Assembly (NCBI RefSeq): GCF_000380565.1
Contig: NZ_AQYJ01000028.1
Span: 248,001-312,000, forward strand
DNA from: Microbulbifer variabilis ATCC 700307
GTDB taxonomy: Bacteria; Pseudomonadota; Gammaproteobacteria; Pseudomonadales; Cellvibrionaceae
Reading direction: 5' to 3'
DNA: 64,000 nucleotides
Part shown: positions 34,089 to 43,150 of the stretch, in pieces
Numbering within the stretch: the first letter of the stretch is position 1
Layout of the letters: each line of letters starts with the position of its first letter
The notes under the pieces: generated by a model
What the model was told of the DNA's origin: nothing
Databases searched by the model: none
Seen by the model: the letters and a program-made list of their open reading frames with translations, nothing else
Position numbers and translations under genes: made by a program

Positions 34089-35273
34089 ATGGCAAACCGA
34101 AAAATACTCGCCTTTTTTCCGTTGATGGCTGCATTGAGTCAGGCGCCAGTGGCAAATGAGTTAACCGGTTACGCGGGCCTGGAGGCTCGCGCTTTTACTG
34201 CGGACCCAGCAGATTCTATCCAGAGTGATGCAGGGATTTCCGCATCTTTAAGTCTTGAGTATTATCGGGACCTTGACGATGGTAATCAGCGCTTTGTAGC
34301 CAGTACCTTTGGTCGTTGGGATAGCGAGGATGGCGAGCGCAGCCATGGTGATCTCGGTGAGCTGTACTGGTGGAAGGCCTATGATAGTTTTGAACTCTAT
34401 GCTGGTGTGCGTAAGGTTTTTTGGGGGGTTACTGAAACCCTGCATTTAGTGGATGTGATTAATCAGGACGATGCTCTGGAAAATATCGATGGTGAAGACA
34501 AGTTAGGCCAGCCCATGGTGAACCTTCTGATGGAACGTGATTGGGGCACTTTAGAGGTTTATGGCTTATTGGGTTTTCGCGAGCGGCAATTTGCTGGTCG
34601 TGAGGGACGGCTGCGTGCTTCCCTACCTGTTGATGAGGGTGGGGCAATCTACCAGTCTGACCGGGAAGAAAAACACATAGATTGGGCCTTACGCTACAGT
34701 CATGTGCTTGGAGATTGGGATCTGGGGTTAAGTCATTTTTCTGGTACAAATCGGGATCCTCTGCTGTTGTCGAGCAATGATGGCTTGCTAACACCTTACT
34801 ATGCTCAGGTAGACCAAACAGGAGTGGATATCCAGACTACTCGAGGTGATTGGTTGTGGAAGTTTGAAGCCATTTCTTTTAAGCCGCGCGGTGAAGATCG
34901 TCAGACAGCTGCTGTCGGCGGTTTCGAATATAGTTTATATGGTATTCGTGAAACTGTGGCCGATCTTGGCTTGTTGATGGAATATCAATTTGATGATCGC
35001 CGTGGGCCTTGGTCTACTGCAAACCAAAATGATATAGCGGTAGGGGTTCGTTACGCTCTTAATAATACACAGGATACTGAGTTCCTGCTGGCAGTAAGTA
35101 CCGATCTGGATAATGGCAGCCGCTTTACCAACCTGGAAGTTACTCATCGATTGGACGATCGCTGGCTTTTGGAGGCCGAGGCCCGTTTCTTCGGTAATGC
35201 CGATGAGGGGGATCCAACTTACAGCCTACGCAACGACGACTATTTACAACTGGAGCTGCGTCGCTATTTCTAA
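34089..35273 (+). CDS. Outer-membrane beta-barrel of the RND/LolA operon
   Basis: A 394-residue protein with a signal peptide (ILAFFPLMAALSQAPVANE) and alternating beta-strands rich in aromatics, ending LQLELRRYF, the C-terminal Phe signature recognised by the BAM complex. Strand examples are LELYWWKAYDSFELYAGVRKVFWG and DWALRYSHVLGDWDLGLSHF. It resembles DUF1302-like porins found beside RND plus LolA-like genes. ATG 34089 has AGGA 9 bp upstream; a GTG at 34083 is too close. It probably completes a trans-envelope path with the two upstream products. Confidence 0.75.
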   Translation: MANRKILAFFPLMAALSQAPVANELTGYAGLEARAFTADPADSIQSDAGISASLSLEYYRDLDDGNQRFVASTFGRWDSEDGERSHGDLGELYWWKAYDSFELYAGVRKVFWGVTETLHLVDVINQDDALENIDGEDKLGQPMVNLLMERDWGTLEVYGLLGFRERQFAGREGRLRASLPVDEGGAIYQSDREEKHIDWALRYSHVLGDWDLGLSHFSGTNRDPLLLSSNDGLLTPYYAQVDQTGVDIQTTRGDWLWKFEAISFKPRGEDRQTAAVGGFEYSLYGIRETVADLGLLMEYQFDDRRGPWSTANQNDIAVGVRYALNNTQDTEFLLAVSTDLDNGSRFTNLEVTHRLDDRWLLEAEARFFGNADEGDPTYSLRNDDYLQLELRRYF

Positions 35274-35302
35274 AAAATAGTTTTCACAGGAACCCCTCTG
35301 CG

Positions 35303-35337
35303 CCCTTTCCAAAATCAGTTTTGAAAGGGTGTTTTTT
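35303..35337 (+). terminator. Rho-independent terminator after RND operon
   Basis: CCCTTTCCAAAA (35303-35314) and TTTTGAAAGGG (35319-35329) form a long stem with one bulge, followed by GTGTTTTTT... ending with six T (35332-35337). It ends the three-gene operon. Confidence 0.85.
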
Positions 35338-35544
35338 ACGATAAGCAGAAGTTGTAGGGGGCTGTCTAGTGGTGAATTTTCGCCACATACTGTCGGTTTT
35401 TTTTGCGCTTCCCAGTATAGAGTGCGGCTTTAGAATATCAACCTGTGATCGGCATCAATCATCGAAATGTTGGAACCTTGAACAATATAAGCCTAAAGAT
35501 AAGCCTCTAAAGATAAACATAAAGCATTTTCTTTTCTTCCCGGC

Positions 35545-36513
35545 TTGGGGGAGTCCCCCATCGAACATGCCCCCAGTGTTCGCCTGGAAAATGGGAATCA
35601 GTGCATTCCACAGCATTATCTGGTCTACAAACAAACCAGGGAAACTGTGGAACAGTTAATACCCGAAGTTGAGTGCTCGGAGAATTATCCGATATTCGTA
35701 GACCAGGATGCCGGGGGAATTTTTATTCAAGTTGGTGTTATTGGTCCTGATAACTACCGGAGTAAGGGTTGGGGAAACAAAATTGCATATGGGCGTAAGT
35801 GGCGGGTAGAGCCGGAGTTGCCAACTTTAGAAATTATTCAAACTGTTTTTCTGGCGATCAAAAAATCGCGAGAGCATGAAATACGTGAGCGCTTTCGCCT
35901 GAAAGTAGGCTGTCATACCAGCACGCCATTTAATAACCATCATAATTTTTCGCAAATAGCGCGCAACTCTGAATACTTTATTTTGGGTGATTCACCTATT
36001 GATGAAGGTGAAATTACCAATGTGTTACGAAATTGTTTACAGCAGGTTGAATATGCTGGAGCGAATTTTCAACTGTGGAATATGGAAATGCGCTACAAAG
36101 GGCAGTGGCTTGTAGATATTTTTATGGAATTGCCAAATGGATGCGATTTACCGGAGTTAGAAACAGGAGAGATTACCCTTTTGTTAACCCAGCTGGATGC
36201 CAACACACTGTTATTTGCGTTGATGGATCAGCTCTTAGCCATGAGTAATGACCATGTCGATCAAATTTTTAGTTATGCAGGGTTTCGCCGTTTTAGTCGC
36301 ACGGTAGGCCTTAATAAGATCGCCAGAATGTCTGTAATTCTAAGGCAACAGGGGAATTTGAATAGCGACCAGGAATTTCTGCAAGCCTTTGAGCGGGCAA
36401 ACGAGGCAACAGATCGGACGAGGATACCACGTCTGCATCCCGGGCCATTGGCCGAGCGCAGATTTAAAGAGCTAAACGAATTTGCACCACTACAAGGTAT
36501 GCTGCCGAAGTAA
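35545..36513 (+). CDS. Hypothetical protein, start uncertain
   Basis: A ~322-residue soluble protein without signal peptide or recognised domain. It contains FIQVGVIGPDNYRSKGWGNKIAYGRKWRVEPELPTLEIIQTVFLAIKKSREHEIRERF, then a helical C-terminal half. No ATG lies near the 5' end: TTG 35545 is the first standard-type start, the frame opens after a stop at 35500-35502, and KAFSFLPGLG upstream of the TTG also looks coding. The start may therefore be a rare codon or the gene may have lost its 5' end. Not recognised. Confidence 0.55.
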   Translation: MGESPIEHAPSVRLENGNQCIPQHYLVYKQTRETVEQLIPEVECSENYPIFVDQDAGGIFIQVGVIGPDNYRSKGWGNKIAYGRKWRVEPELPTLEIIQTVFLAIKKSREHEIRERFRLKVGCHTSTPFNNHHNFSQIARNSEYFILGDSPIDEGEITNVLRNCLQQVEYAGANFQLWNMEMRYKGQWLVDIFMELPNGCDLPELETGEITLLLTQLDANTLLFALMDQLLAMSNDHVDQIFSYAGFRRFSRTVGLNKIARMSVILRQQGNLNSDQEFLQAFERANEATDRTRIPRLHPGPLAERRFKELNEFAPLQGMLPK

Positions 36514-36575
36514 ATTACTTATGTTACTCAGGGCAATGTAATTACAGCGTAAAATAGCTCCAGCCAGCAAGATGA

Positions 36576-37169
36576 TTAGGGCTTGGTGTATTGGCCCAGT
36601 ATTGCAGTGAGCTGCTGGTAACTGCGTTTGCCCGCTATATTGTTACCAGTACCTTTATTCAAGGCTACAACGCCACGGCTTACAGCCATCACCAGTGCTG
36701 CAAGAGCACCACAGTCGGTATCAACCTTCAGCTGGCCATCTTCTACCGCTTTTTGCATTCTGGACTCAATACGCTCCAGCATTTCATTTGTACCTTTGGC
36801 CACCAGGTCGGCGAGAAATCCCTCGCTAGCGCCAACTTCCATAGCTGCCATGGTGGCAATACACCCTTCTGGATTTTCTGAGCTTTCCATACCCGCCTGT
36901 AGCATCTCCAAAAAGCTGCCCATGGCACTGTTAAAATCCGGGTGGTCCAGGGTGTTCATTGCGTCGCAGGCGTACTGGGAGTGGAAATGTTCCAAGCAGC
37001 GACCGTACAACTCTTCTTTACTGTGAAATGAGTTGTAGATGCTTGATTTATTCAGACCCATAGCTGATTCAAGGTCGGACAGGGAGGTGCCTTTGTAGCC
37101 CTTCTCCCAAAAGACGCGCATGGCTTTATCGAGGACTTCTGACTCATTGAACTGTTTGCGTCCACTCAT
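36576..37169 (-). CDS. TetR/AcrR-family transcriptional regulator
   Basis: A 197-residue regulator. The N-terminal HTH is KAMRVFWEKGYKGTSLSDLESAMGLNKSSIYNSFHSKEELYGRCLEHF, the standard TetR DNA-binding domain; the C-terminal domain (LEMLQAGMESSENPEGCIATMAAME...) is of the TetR_C-type with a conserved GC pair common in regulators of reactive-compound defence. Target unknown; the perfect palindrome at 30270-30285 is one candidate site in this window. Confidence 0.88.
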   Translation of the reverse strand: MSGRKQFNESEVLDKAMRVFWEKGYKGTSLSDLESAMGLNKSSIYNSFHSKEELYGRCLEHFHSQYACDAMNTLDHPDFNSAMGSFLEMLQAGMESSENPEGCIATMAAMEVGASEGFLADLVAKGTNEMLERIESRMQKAVEDGQLKVDTDCGALAALVMAVSRGVVALNKGTGNNIAGKRSYQQLTAILGQYTKP

Positions 37170-37621
37170 GCGTTGTTACCAAACATCAAAAAAATCATAT
37201 TGACATAACGACCAGGGGGGGGCAAGACATGGAGCGGCACAGAGTAAAATATAGAGTTTCAGGATGTCTATAGCCGTTGATACTGCAGGGTAAGGTTCGT
37301 CCTGCTTTGTTTGTAGAGGATAGTTCTGGAGGTGGCTGGTTAGTCAATCTTTACTTCTCAGTTTCACAACCCCCACTAATATTCAGTATAAATTTTACCT
37401 TTGTGATAATAAGGTTAATGACTGATTCGTCAGATTACCGTTTACTATTCAAACAATTTTGTACACTTTTATCAGGTTATAAGTAAAGGGATATTGGGTA
37501 AAAGTAATACTTTGGGTAGTGCAACCCATCCCAGCTGAATGCCTGGAGACAGTTCCTAAGAGTTGAGTTATTCCCTATGATCTTATTCGTTTTATAGGTA
37601 AAGATGATAAGGGGAACAGAT
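37170..37621. other. Intergenic region, no gene seen
   Basis: AT-rich, with one possible TTGACA (37200-37205) on the plus strand and a stretch GGGGGGG at 37215. No ORF has coding character. It likely holds the promoter of the TetR gene and of the small gene at 37622. Confidence 0.4.
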
Positions 37622-37921
37622 GTGGGTATTTTTGATAAAGCCAGGGAACTTGGCGACAAGGTCAATGAATCTGTGACCGCATTTAGTAGTGATGAAGTGA
37701 TTGCCAATACGGTTATTAAAGCGGTAGAAAAACAGGAGAAAGTGAAGGCCATTCTGAGGGCCAAGGGATGTAATTATCGTGTTGCTGATATTGATCTGAG
37801 CATGGGCATTCCTCCTACTGTAACTTTTGGCGTGCGCAGAATAGACGATGCTGCTGAGAACTATAATGATGAGATTGAGCGTCCTAAACAGGCACAGGAG
37901 ATTGGGGGCACTCCTTTCTAG
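37622..37921 (+). CDS. Small hypothetical protein
   Basis: A 99-residue acidic protein beginning MGIFDKARELGDKVNESVTAFSSDEVI. GTG 37622 is chosen because AAGGGG lies ~8 bp upstream; ATG 37604 would add six residues and leave no ribosome site. The first 60 residues look helical, followed by a short beta part (TVTFGVRRIDD). No membrane segment. Not recognised. Confidence 0.55.
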   Translation: MGIFDKARELGDKVNESVTAFSSDEVIANTVIKAVEKQEKVKAILRAKGCNYRVADIDLSMGIPPTVTFGVRRIDDAAENYNDEIERPKQAQEIGGTPF

Positions 37922-37982
37922 TAATAAATTTCAGCGGCTATTTAATCTTTGTCTCTTTGTTAAGTTTGGAACTTTATATCTG

Positions 37983-38293
37983 ATGGAAATTGTAAAGCGT
38001 TGTCAATTTGTTGGAGAGAAGGCCTGGCAATCAAAGTTGATTGTCAATATGAAGGGAATTACTACCAAATTGCACTGGATGGACAAATCTTATGTTGGGC
38101 ATGTAAATGACGGACAGGAGGTTTTGCGGTTATGGATGGAAGCGTGGAAATATTTTACAAGCGTGAAGGTAAGGTATGCTCCGGAGTGCTTAATGCAAGG
38201 GGTATATTTTATACGTCGGAAGGTACAGAACATCTCGTACATCCTTTAGGGGTGGCAAAGGTTCTGGTCATAGAGCATGAGAGAGGTGTTTAA
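37983..38293 (+). pseudogene. Cupin-domain protein with 1-nt deletion
   Basis: ATG 37983 opens MEIVKRCQFVGEKAWQSKLI...LHWMDKSYVGHVNDGQEV; the frame then goes wrong at a TTTT run (38122-38125). With one more T the reading becomes EVFAVMDGSVEIFYK, then GIFYTSEGTEHLVHPLGVAKVLVIEHERGV and a stop at 38291-38293. The whole is a ~103-residue cupin of the HVNDGxExFxVxxG...GxxxHxxHP type, with conserved His in TEH and HP. A single homopolymer deletion could be a sequencing error or a recent null allele. Confidence 0.7.
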
Positions 38294-38480
38294 CTGCTTT
38301 TCGCTTATTTTAAAAGTGAGGACTTTTTGTAAAACGAGTTTAAGTAGAAGAGAAATTTATTGTTATTTTTTATGAGAAAAATTTTCAGTATAAAAACAGA
38401 CATGTCTATCTGATTATGGGTTGGTTTTTCTTTTCGATAGATGATCAATGAGTTGGCAAAATAATAGAGGAGTGTTTCCA

Positions 38481-38789
38481 GTGCTGGAGCTGAGGCCGAA
38501 TTGTGAATGTTGTGATAAAAATCTACCGCCAAATTCTGTTGAGGCAATGATCTGTACTTATGAGTGCACCTTCTGCAAATCCTGTGTTGAAGAGGTTTTG
38601 AGTAATGTCTGCCCCAATTGCGGTGGTGGATTTTGCCCTCGCCCTGTACGGCCGCGGTTGGCAAGACGTGAAGGAGTGGGGATCCGGTTTCAACCTGCAT
38701 CGCAAAAGCGAGTTTTGAGTCGCTACAGTAAAAAGGAGATGCAGGACTTTGCTGTGTCCGTGAAGGGAGTAGCCCCTCAAGAGCGCTGA
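38481..38789 (+). CDS. DUF1272-family zinc-rich small protein
   Basis: A 102-residue protein: LELRPNCECCDKNLPPNS, CTYECTFCKSCVEE and NVCPNCGGGFCPRP give ten closely spaced cysteines in the C-x-C-C, C-x3-C-x2-C-x2-C, C-x2-C-x4-C arrangement, the DUF1272 signature. GTG 38481 is chosen since family members begin at LELRP and AGAGGAG is 8 bp upstream; an ATG at 38448 would add 11. Zinc binding is likely; role unknown. Confidence 0.85.
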   Translation: MLELRPNCECCDKNLPPNSVEAMICTYECTFCKSCVEEVLSNVCPNCGGGFCPRPVRPRLARREGVGIRFQPASQKRVLSRYSKKEMQDFAVSVKGVAPQER

Positions 38790-39017
38790 AAGCCCTTAAA
38801 GAGGTATAAAGCTAGTTTGGTTGTTTGACCAAATCTAGCTCTGCAGTCTAGGTTTTGCTGTTATTAAGTGCCTAATCGCAAATATGGCCAGTCTATCGAC
38901 TATCCGGTTCCTCTCCGGGCTGAGATAGCCCCTTTGGCAAACTTTTGGGGCTGGCAATATTTTCTCTGACACCGTAACTTATATCGCCTTTTTTGGGGGG
39001 ATCTCATAGGGATAAAT

Positions 39018-39980
39018 ATGACAAGTATCGTAGCGGATATCGGCGGCACTAATGCCCGCTTTGCCATTGCCAAACCGGTGGCGGCTGGTTACCAGCTTGA
39101 AGATCTGAAAGTAGTGGACTGTAAGCGGTTTCAGGGCTTTGATGCCGCCCTGCAACACTGGCTTGATGAACTGGAAGGCCCCCGGCCTGAGAAGGCGTGT
39201 ATTGCGGCCGCGGGCCCTCTAGAAAAGACCGCCTCCGGTGGCCGCGTCTATATGACCAACCTTGGCTGGAGTATTGATGCAGGAGAGTTGGCCAGGGAGT
39301 TTTCCTTTCCGCACCTCGAACTGATCAATGACTTCGCCGCATTGGCGCAATCCCTGCCTCGTCTGGGAAAAGACGATTATGAAGTATTGCGAGATGTTCC
39401 CCGGCTGCGGGGTGCGCCAATGGCTGTACTTGGGCCGGGAACCGGTCTTGGTGTAGCAGGTTTGGCTGAGGCAGATGGCCGCTATCATGTCCTTGCTGGA
39501 GAGGGCGGCCACGCCAATCTGACAGTATCCACTGAGCGAGAATTACAGCTTCTGCAAATCATGATGAAGAGCCGCGCACCTATTTTTAATGAATGGGTGC
39601 TGTCGGGCAATGGCTTGGTGAACCTCTATCGTGCGGTCTGCGAATTGAATGGACAGGAACCGGAAGACTTGAGCCCTCCCGACATTAGCGCGCGCGGATT
39701 GGGCGGAACAGATCCCGTATGCCGTGAAACTTTACTGGATTTCCTGAACTTCCTTGGAAGTGCGGCTGGGGATGCGGCGTTGTATATCGGGGCCCGAGGG
39801 GGTGTCTTCTTAGGTGGTGGGATACTGCCACGTATTGCGGAACTGCTGCCGGAGAGTGAATTCGAGCAACGTTTTCTGAATAAGGGCCGGGTAGCCCAGT
39901 GGATGGAGGCTGTGCCTGTTTATGCTCTTAAAGCCGGTTACCAAGCCTTGATTGGCGCTGCGGTACAGCTTGAGGGGTGA
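39018..39980 (+). CDS. glk: Glucokinase
   Basis: A 320-residue bacterial glucokinase (Glk type) that phosphorylates glucose with ATP. VADIGGTNARFAIA is the phosphate-binding motif, NDFAAL and GPGTGLGVAGL follow, and GEGGHANL holds the sugar-binding Glu and His. ARGGVFLGGGILPRI is the C-terminal nucleotide motif. Placed 168 bp upstream of the maltodextrin-type TonB receptor, it would take the glucose released by the region's GH13/GH31 enzymes. Confidence 0.95.
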   Translation: MTSIVADIGGTNARFAIAKPVAAGYQLEDLKVVDCKRFQGFDAALQHWLDELEGPRPEKACIAAAGPLEKTASGGRVYMTNLGWSIDAGELAREFSFPHLELINDFAALAQSLPRLGKDDYEVLRDVPRLRGAPMAVLGPGTGLGVAGLAEADGRYHVLAGEGGHANLTVSTERELQLLQIMMKSRAPIFNEWVLSGNGLVNLYRAVCELNGQEPEDLSPPDISARGLGGTDPVCRETLLDFLNFLGSAAGDAALYIGARGGVFLGGGILPRIAELLPESEFEQRFLNKGRVAQWMEAVPVYALKAGYQALIGAAVQLEG

Positions 39981-40060
39981 TTTTCCTGTATAAATAGCCA
40001 ACATACTAAAGTGTGGGGTGTAGAGATGCGCCCCTGTGAACAAAATCACAGTTTCTCCCA

Positions 40061-40090
40061 CCTCCTCCCCCCTCGGGGGAGGATGTTATG
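40061..40090 (+). promoter_or_regulatory. GC-rich half-palindrome upstream of TonB receptor (MalT-box-like)
   Basis: CCTCCCCCC and GGGGGAGG (within 40064-40082) form an inverted repeat ending in GGATGTTATG (40081-40090), ~60 bp before the receptor ATG. Similar sites, CCCCC-rich arm plus GGATGT.TG, precede both amylases at 49741 and 53958. It resembles the GGGGATGAGG box of MalT activators but lacks the final GAGG. Confidence 0.5.
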
Positions 40091-40147
40091 GATTAGGGGC
40101 CGCCCTAGGATGCAGGGTCTCAACATAACGATAAGTCCAGGGAGAAG

Positions 40148-43015
40148 ATGATGAGTCTATCCAATAAAGGTAAAGGGGCGCTCAGACCCACTTTGCTATC
40201 TGCTGCCATCGCGGCCTCCGTGTCCACCTCGGTTGGGGCCTATGCGCAGGAGCAGGAAACACTGGAAGAGGTAACAGTTACCGGTATTCGCACCAGCGTT
40301 TTGGACTCCGTTGAAGCCAAGCGCGCCGCCGATGTTGTGGCCGATGTGGTAGATGCGGGCGCTCTGTCATCTCTTCCCGATCAATCAATCGCTGATGCCC
40401 TGGGCCGCTTGCCCGGCGTAACCACCGTGCGATCCAACGGTCAGTCCTCACAGCTAAATATCCGCGGTATGAATGGCGACTTCCTGCAGACCACCCTGAA
40501 TGGTCGTGAGCAGGCCTCTACCAGTGGTTATACCGAAAGTACTCGCTGGATCTCTTTTGACCAGTATCCAGCTGAGCTGATTAATCAGGCCGCGGTCTAC
40601 AAGACTCCGAAAGCCTCTCATATTGAAGGTGGTGTAGCGGGCTCTGTAGAGCTGAAAACAGCCAATCCTCTCGACGCCGAGAAAGAACACAACTTTAATG
40701 CCAATGTGCGTATGTCGTTTAACGACGCAGCCGACGACGTCGGTGCCGACGAATTCGGTGAGCGTGTCACGCTGTCGTACATGGGTAAATTTATGGATGA
40801 CAAGGTGGGCGTCGCCCTGGGTTATTCCCACCTTGAGCAGCCGAACAGCTTTGTAAAGTCCCGCACGGGTGCAGACGCCCAGATCGGTTATGAACCGCCG
40901 GCAAGCGATTACGATGGTGACGGCAGCGCAGATGCTTTGCCGCGCGCATTCCAATGGCAGTCAGGTGATGGTACCGATACCCGTAATGGTTACCTGGCCA
41001 GCGTCGTTTTTGAGCCTACCGATGGTTTCAAGGCCCAGTTGGATTACTTCAAATCTGACTTTGAGCGTGTGGATACCCGCCACGGTATTACGGTTGGTGG
41101 GCTGGCCAATACAGACATGTATACCCTTTCCGATACGGAAGTAAACGGCGGAGTGGTTACCGATGGAACGGTAATTATTACCGATCCAAAAACTGTTTAC
41201 GATTCCAGCCCCTGGTTTGAATCCCGCTCTGAGGATCAATCCACTCAGGCGGATAGCGATAGTATTGGCCTGAACCTGGAGTGGAATTTTGGTGACCGCC
41301 ACACTCTGGCCGTTGACTACTCCTATAGTAAGGGCACCAAGACGCGCAAGGATCAGATTGTATCCATGCACGCTTACGACCTGACCTACGATGACAATGG
41401 TAACTTAGAGACCTGGGAAGAAGCTGCTGGCCAGAGCTTTGCCTATTCCCTTAATGGTGACGGTATTCCCTCAGGCGTTTTCTCCGGTGTAGATTTCACC
41501 GATCTGGATACCATGCGTTTGTCGCGCTACGAAGAGTACCCCCACGAGTACACCGATAAAGTTGAAGCCTTCAAGTTCGATTACAAGTTTGACTTGGAGT
41601 GGCGAGCCATTGCCTCTATTGAGACTGGATTCCGTGTCTCTGAGCGTACCTTCGATTCTGAGCGTGGTGCTTTCCTGTACGGTAGCCGCGATGGTCAATT
41701 CAATGACTACTGTGCGGATAACCTGTCCGACATCGATTGTGAGCCGCAACTACTGGACGGCTATGTCAGCGTTGAATCCACCAATGGGATACCACAATTC
41801 GTAGTCAACGATATGGATGCTCTGGCTTCCAGCATTTTTGGAGCCGGTAATTACGAAGGTAAAAAGGTATTTAGCCAGGACTGGACTTTCGTTGAGTCCG
41901 GTGCTGTGAAAGAGGAAGTTTTTGCCTACTATCTGATGGCTAATATTGAAACCCAGCTGGGTAGTATTCCAGTAACTGGTAATTTCGGTGTACGGGTTGT
42001 TGAAACCGATGTGAAGTCCAGCGGTATCCAAAATGTGGGTGCTGGCAATGGTATCGAAATTACTGATGACGTGGGTGTAACTTCAGATAGCTACGACTAT
42101 GTTGAGTACGGCCCCGAATACACAGACACCCTGCCTTCCCTTAACTTGAACTTTGAGCTGACCGAGCAGGACTACATTCGCTTTGCTGCAGCTAAAGTGA
42201 TGGGCCGTCCGCCGGTTGGGCAGCTGAAGGGCGGCGCTGGCTCCTGGAACAGTGTTAACAACGATGGCGCTACGGAGTACAACGTTTGGACCAAGGGGTC
42301 TCCCTACCTCGATCCTTTCCGTGCAAACCAGTTTGACCTGGCTTATGAGCACTATTTCGAGGATGGCGGCGCGGTAACTGCAGCCATTTTCTGGAAAGAT
42401 ATCGAAAGCCTCGTAGAAAAGCAGTATATCTACCTGGACAGCCAGGCAGATCGAACGGCGCTGTTTGATTCCCTGGGCATTGAAATTCCCGTTGGTCTGG
42501 AAGCCGGCGCTTTCGAGACTTACGTGAACAACGACAAGGGTGGTTATATTCGAGGCATCGAGCTTGCGGGTACCAAAACCTTTGATCAGCTGCCTGGTAT
42601 TTGGGCTGGCTTGGGTATGACCGCCAGCTATTCATATACTGAGAGTGAAACCGAAGTGAGTGGCGGTAACCTCTATGGTGAAAACCTGCCGTTGCCGGGC
42701 CTCTCTGAAAATGTCTGGAGCACTACAGTATTCTGGGACATCGGTAATTTCAGCTCCCACGTCAATGTTCGCTATCGGGATGAATTTATCCTGAATATGC
42801 CGGTACCAGGTAGCTCCACACCTGTGGAAGCACAAGCCTATACCACTGTCGATGCACAGATATCCTACGCATTTGATAATGGTATCGATGTGATTTTCTC
42901 AGCGAACAATCTTACGGATGAGGCTGATGTGAAATCCTACGGAGTAGATGGCGTTCTCGGTGAATACACTGAGTTTGGGCGTCAGTTCTACCTCGGCTTG
43001 AACTATAGCTACTAA
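40148..43015 (+). CDS. TonB-dependent outer-membrane receptor, starch/maltodextrin locus
   Basis: A 955-residue receptor of the large TIGR01782-type. Signal peptide LLSAAIAASVSTSVGAYAQE; TonB box-like EEVTVTGIR; plug domain (SLPDQSIADALGRLPGVTTVRSNGQSSQLNIRGMNGDFLQTTLNGREQAS); 22-strand barrel; C-terminal GEYTEFGRQFYLGLNYSY with terminal aromatic. ATG 40151, three bases on, has better spacing to GGAG. It is the only transporter-like gene among the starch enzymes, so it probably imports malto-oligosaccharides into the periplasm (inference). A strong terminator separates it from the halogenase. Confidence 0.92.
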   Translation: MMSLSNKGKGALRPTLLSAAIAASVSTSVGAYAQEQETLEEVTVTGIRTSVLDSVEAKRAADVVADVVDAGALSSLPDQSIADALGRLPGVTTVRSNGQSSQLNIRGMNGDFLQTTLNGREQASTSGYTESTRWISFDQYPAELINQAAVYKTPKASHIEGGVAGSVELKTANPLDAEKEHNFNANVRMSFNDAADDVGADEFGERVTLSYMGKFMDDKVGVALGYSHLEQPNSFVKSRTGADAQIGYEPPASDYDGDGSADALPRAFQWQSGDGTDTRNGYLASVVFEPTDGFKAQLDYFKSDFERVDTRHGITVGGLANTDMYTLSDTEVNGGVVTDGTVIITDPKTVYDSSPWFESRSEDQSTQADSDSIGLNLEWNFGDRHTLAVDYSYSKGTKTRKDQIVSMHAYDLTYDDNGNLETWEEAAGQSFAYSLNGDGIPSGVFSGVDFTDLDTMRLSRYEEYPHEYTDKVEAFKFDYKFDLEWRAIASIETGFRVSERTFDSERGAFLYGSRDGQFNDYCADNLSDIDCEPQLLDGYVSVESTNGIPQFVVNDMDALASSIFGAGNYEGKKVFSQDWTFVESGAVKEEVFAYYLMANIETQLGSIPVTGNFGVRVVETDVKSSGIQNVGAGNGIEITDDVGVTSDSYDYVEYGPEYTDTLPSLNLNFELTEQDYIRFAAAKVMGRPPVGQLKGGAGSWNSVNNDGATEYNVWTKGSPYLDPFRANQFDLAYEHYFEDGGAVTAAIFWKDIESLVEKQYIYLDSQADRTALFDSLGIEIPVGLEAGAFETYVNNDKGGYIRGIELAGTKTFDQLPGIWAGLGMTASYSYTESETEVSGGNLYGENLPLPGLSENVWSTTVFWDIGNFSSHVNVRYRDEFILNMPVPGSSTPVEAQAYTTVDAQISYAFDNGIDVIFSANNLTDEADVKSYGVDGVLGEYTEFGRQFYLGLNYSY

Positions 43016-43059
43016 GTATCGCTGATTCTTTCGGTGTAAAACCGGAGATGTGATAAGAG

Positions 43060-43097
43060 ACCGCCCGCTGAGCTACGCTTGCCGGGCGGTTTTTTTT
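43060..43097 (+). terminator. Rho-independent terminator after TonB receptor
   Basis: ACCGCCCG (43060-43067) and CGGGCGGT (43083-43090) pair across a 15-nt loop and are followed by eight T. This lies between the receptor and the halogenase gene, so the halogenase needs read-through or its own promoter. Confidence 0.9.
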
Positions 43098-43150
43098 GGA
43101 ATATCAAATGGCCCGAAAACAAGTGCGGTGCCGAATTTTTGAGAGTCGCC

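Noticed and set aside
35369-35659. 96-residue plus-strand frame before the hypothetical gene
   Set aside because: It overlaps a longer frame with better coding character and has no ribosome site; only a frameshift link to the 35545 gene would rescue it.
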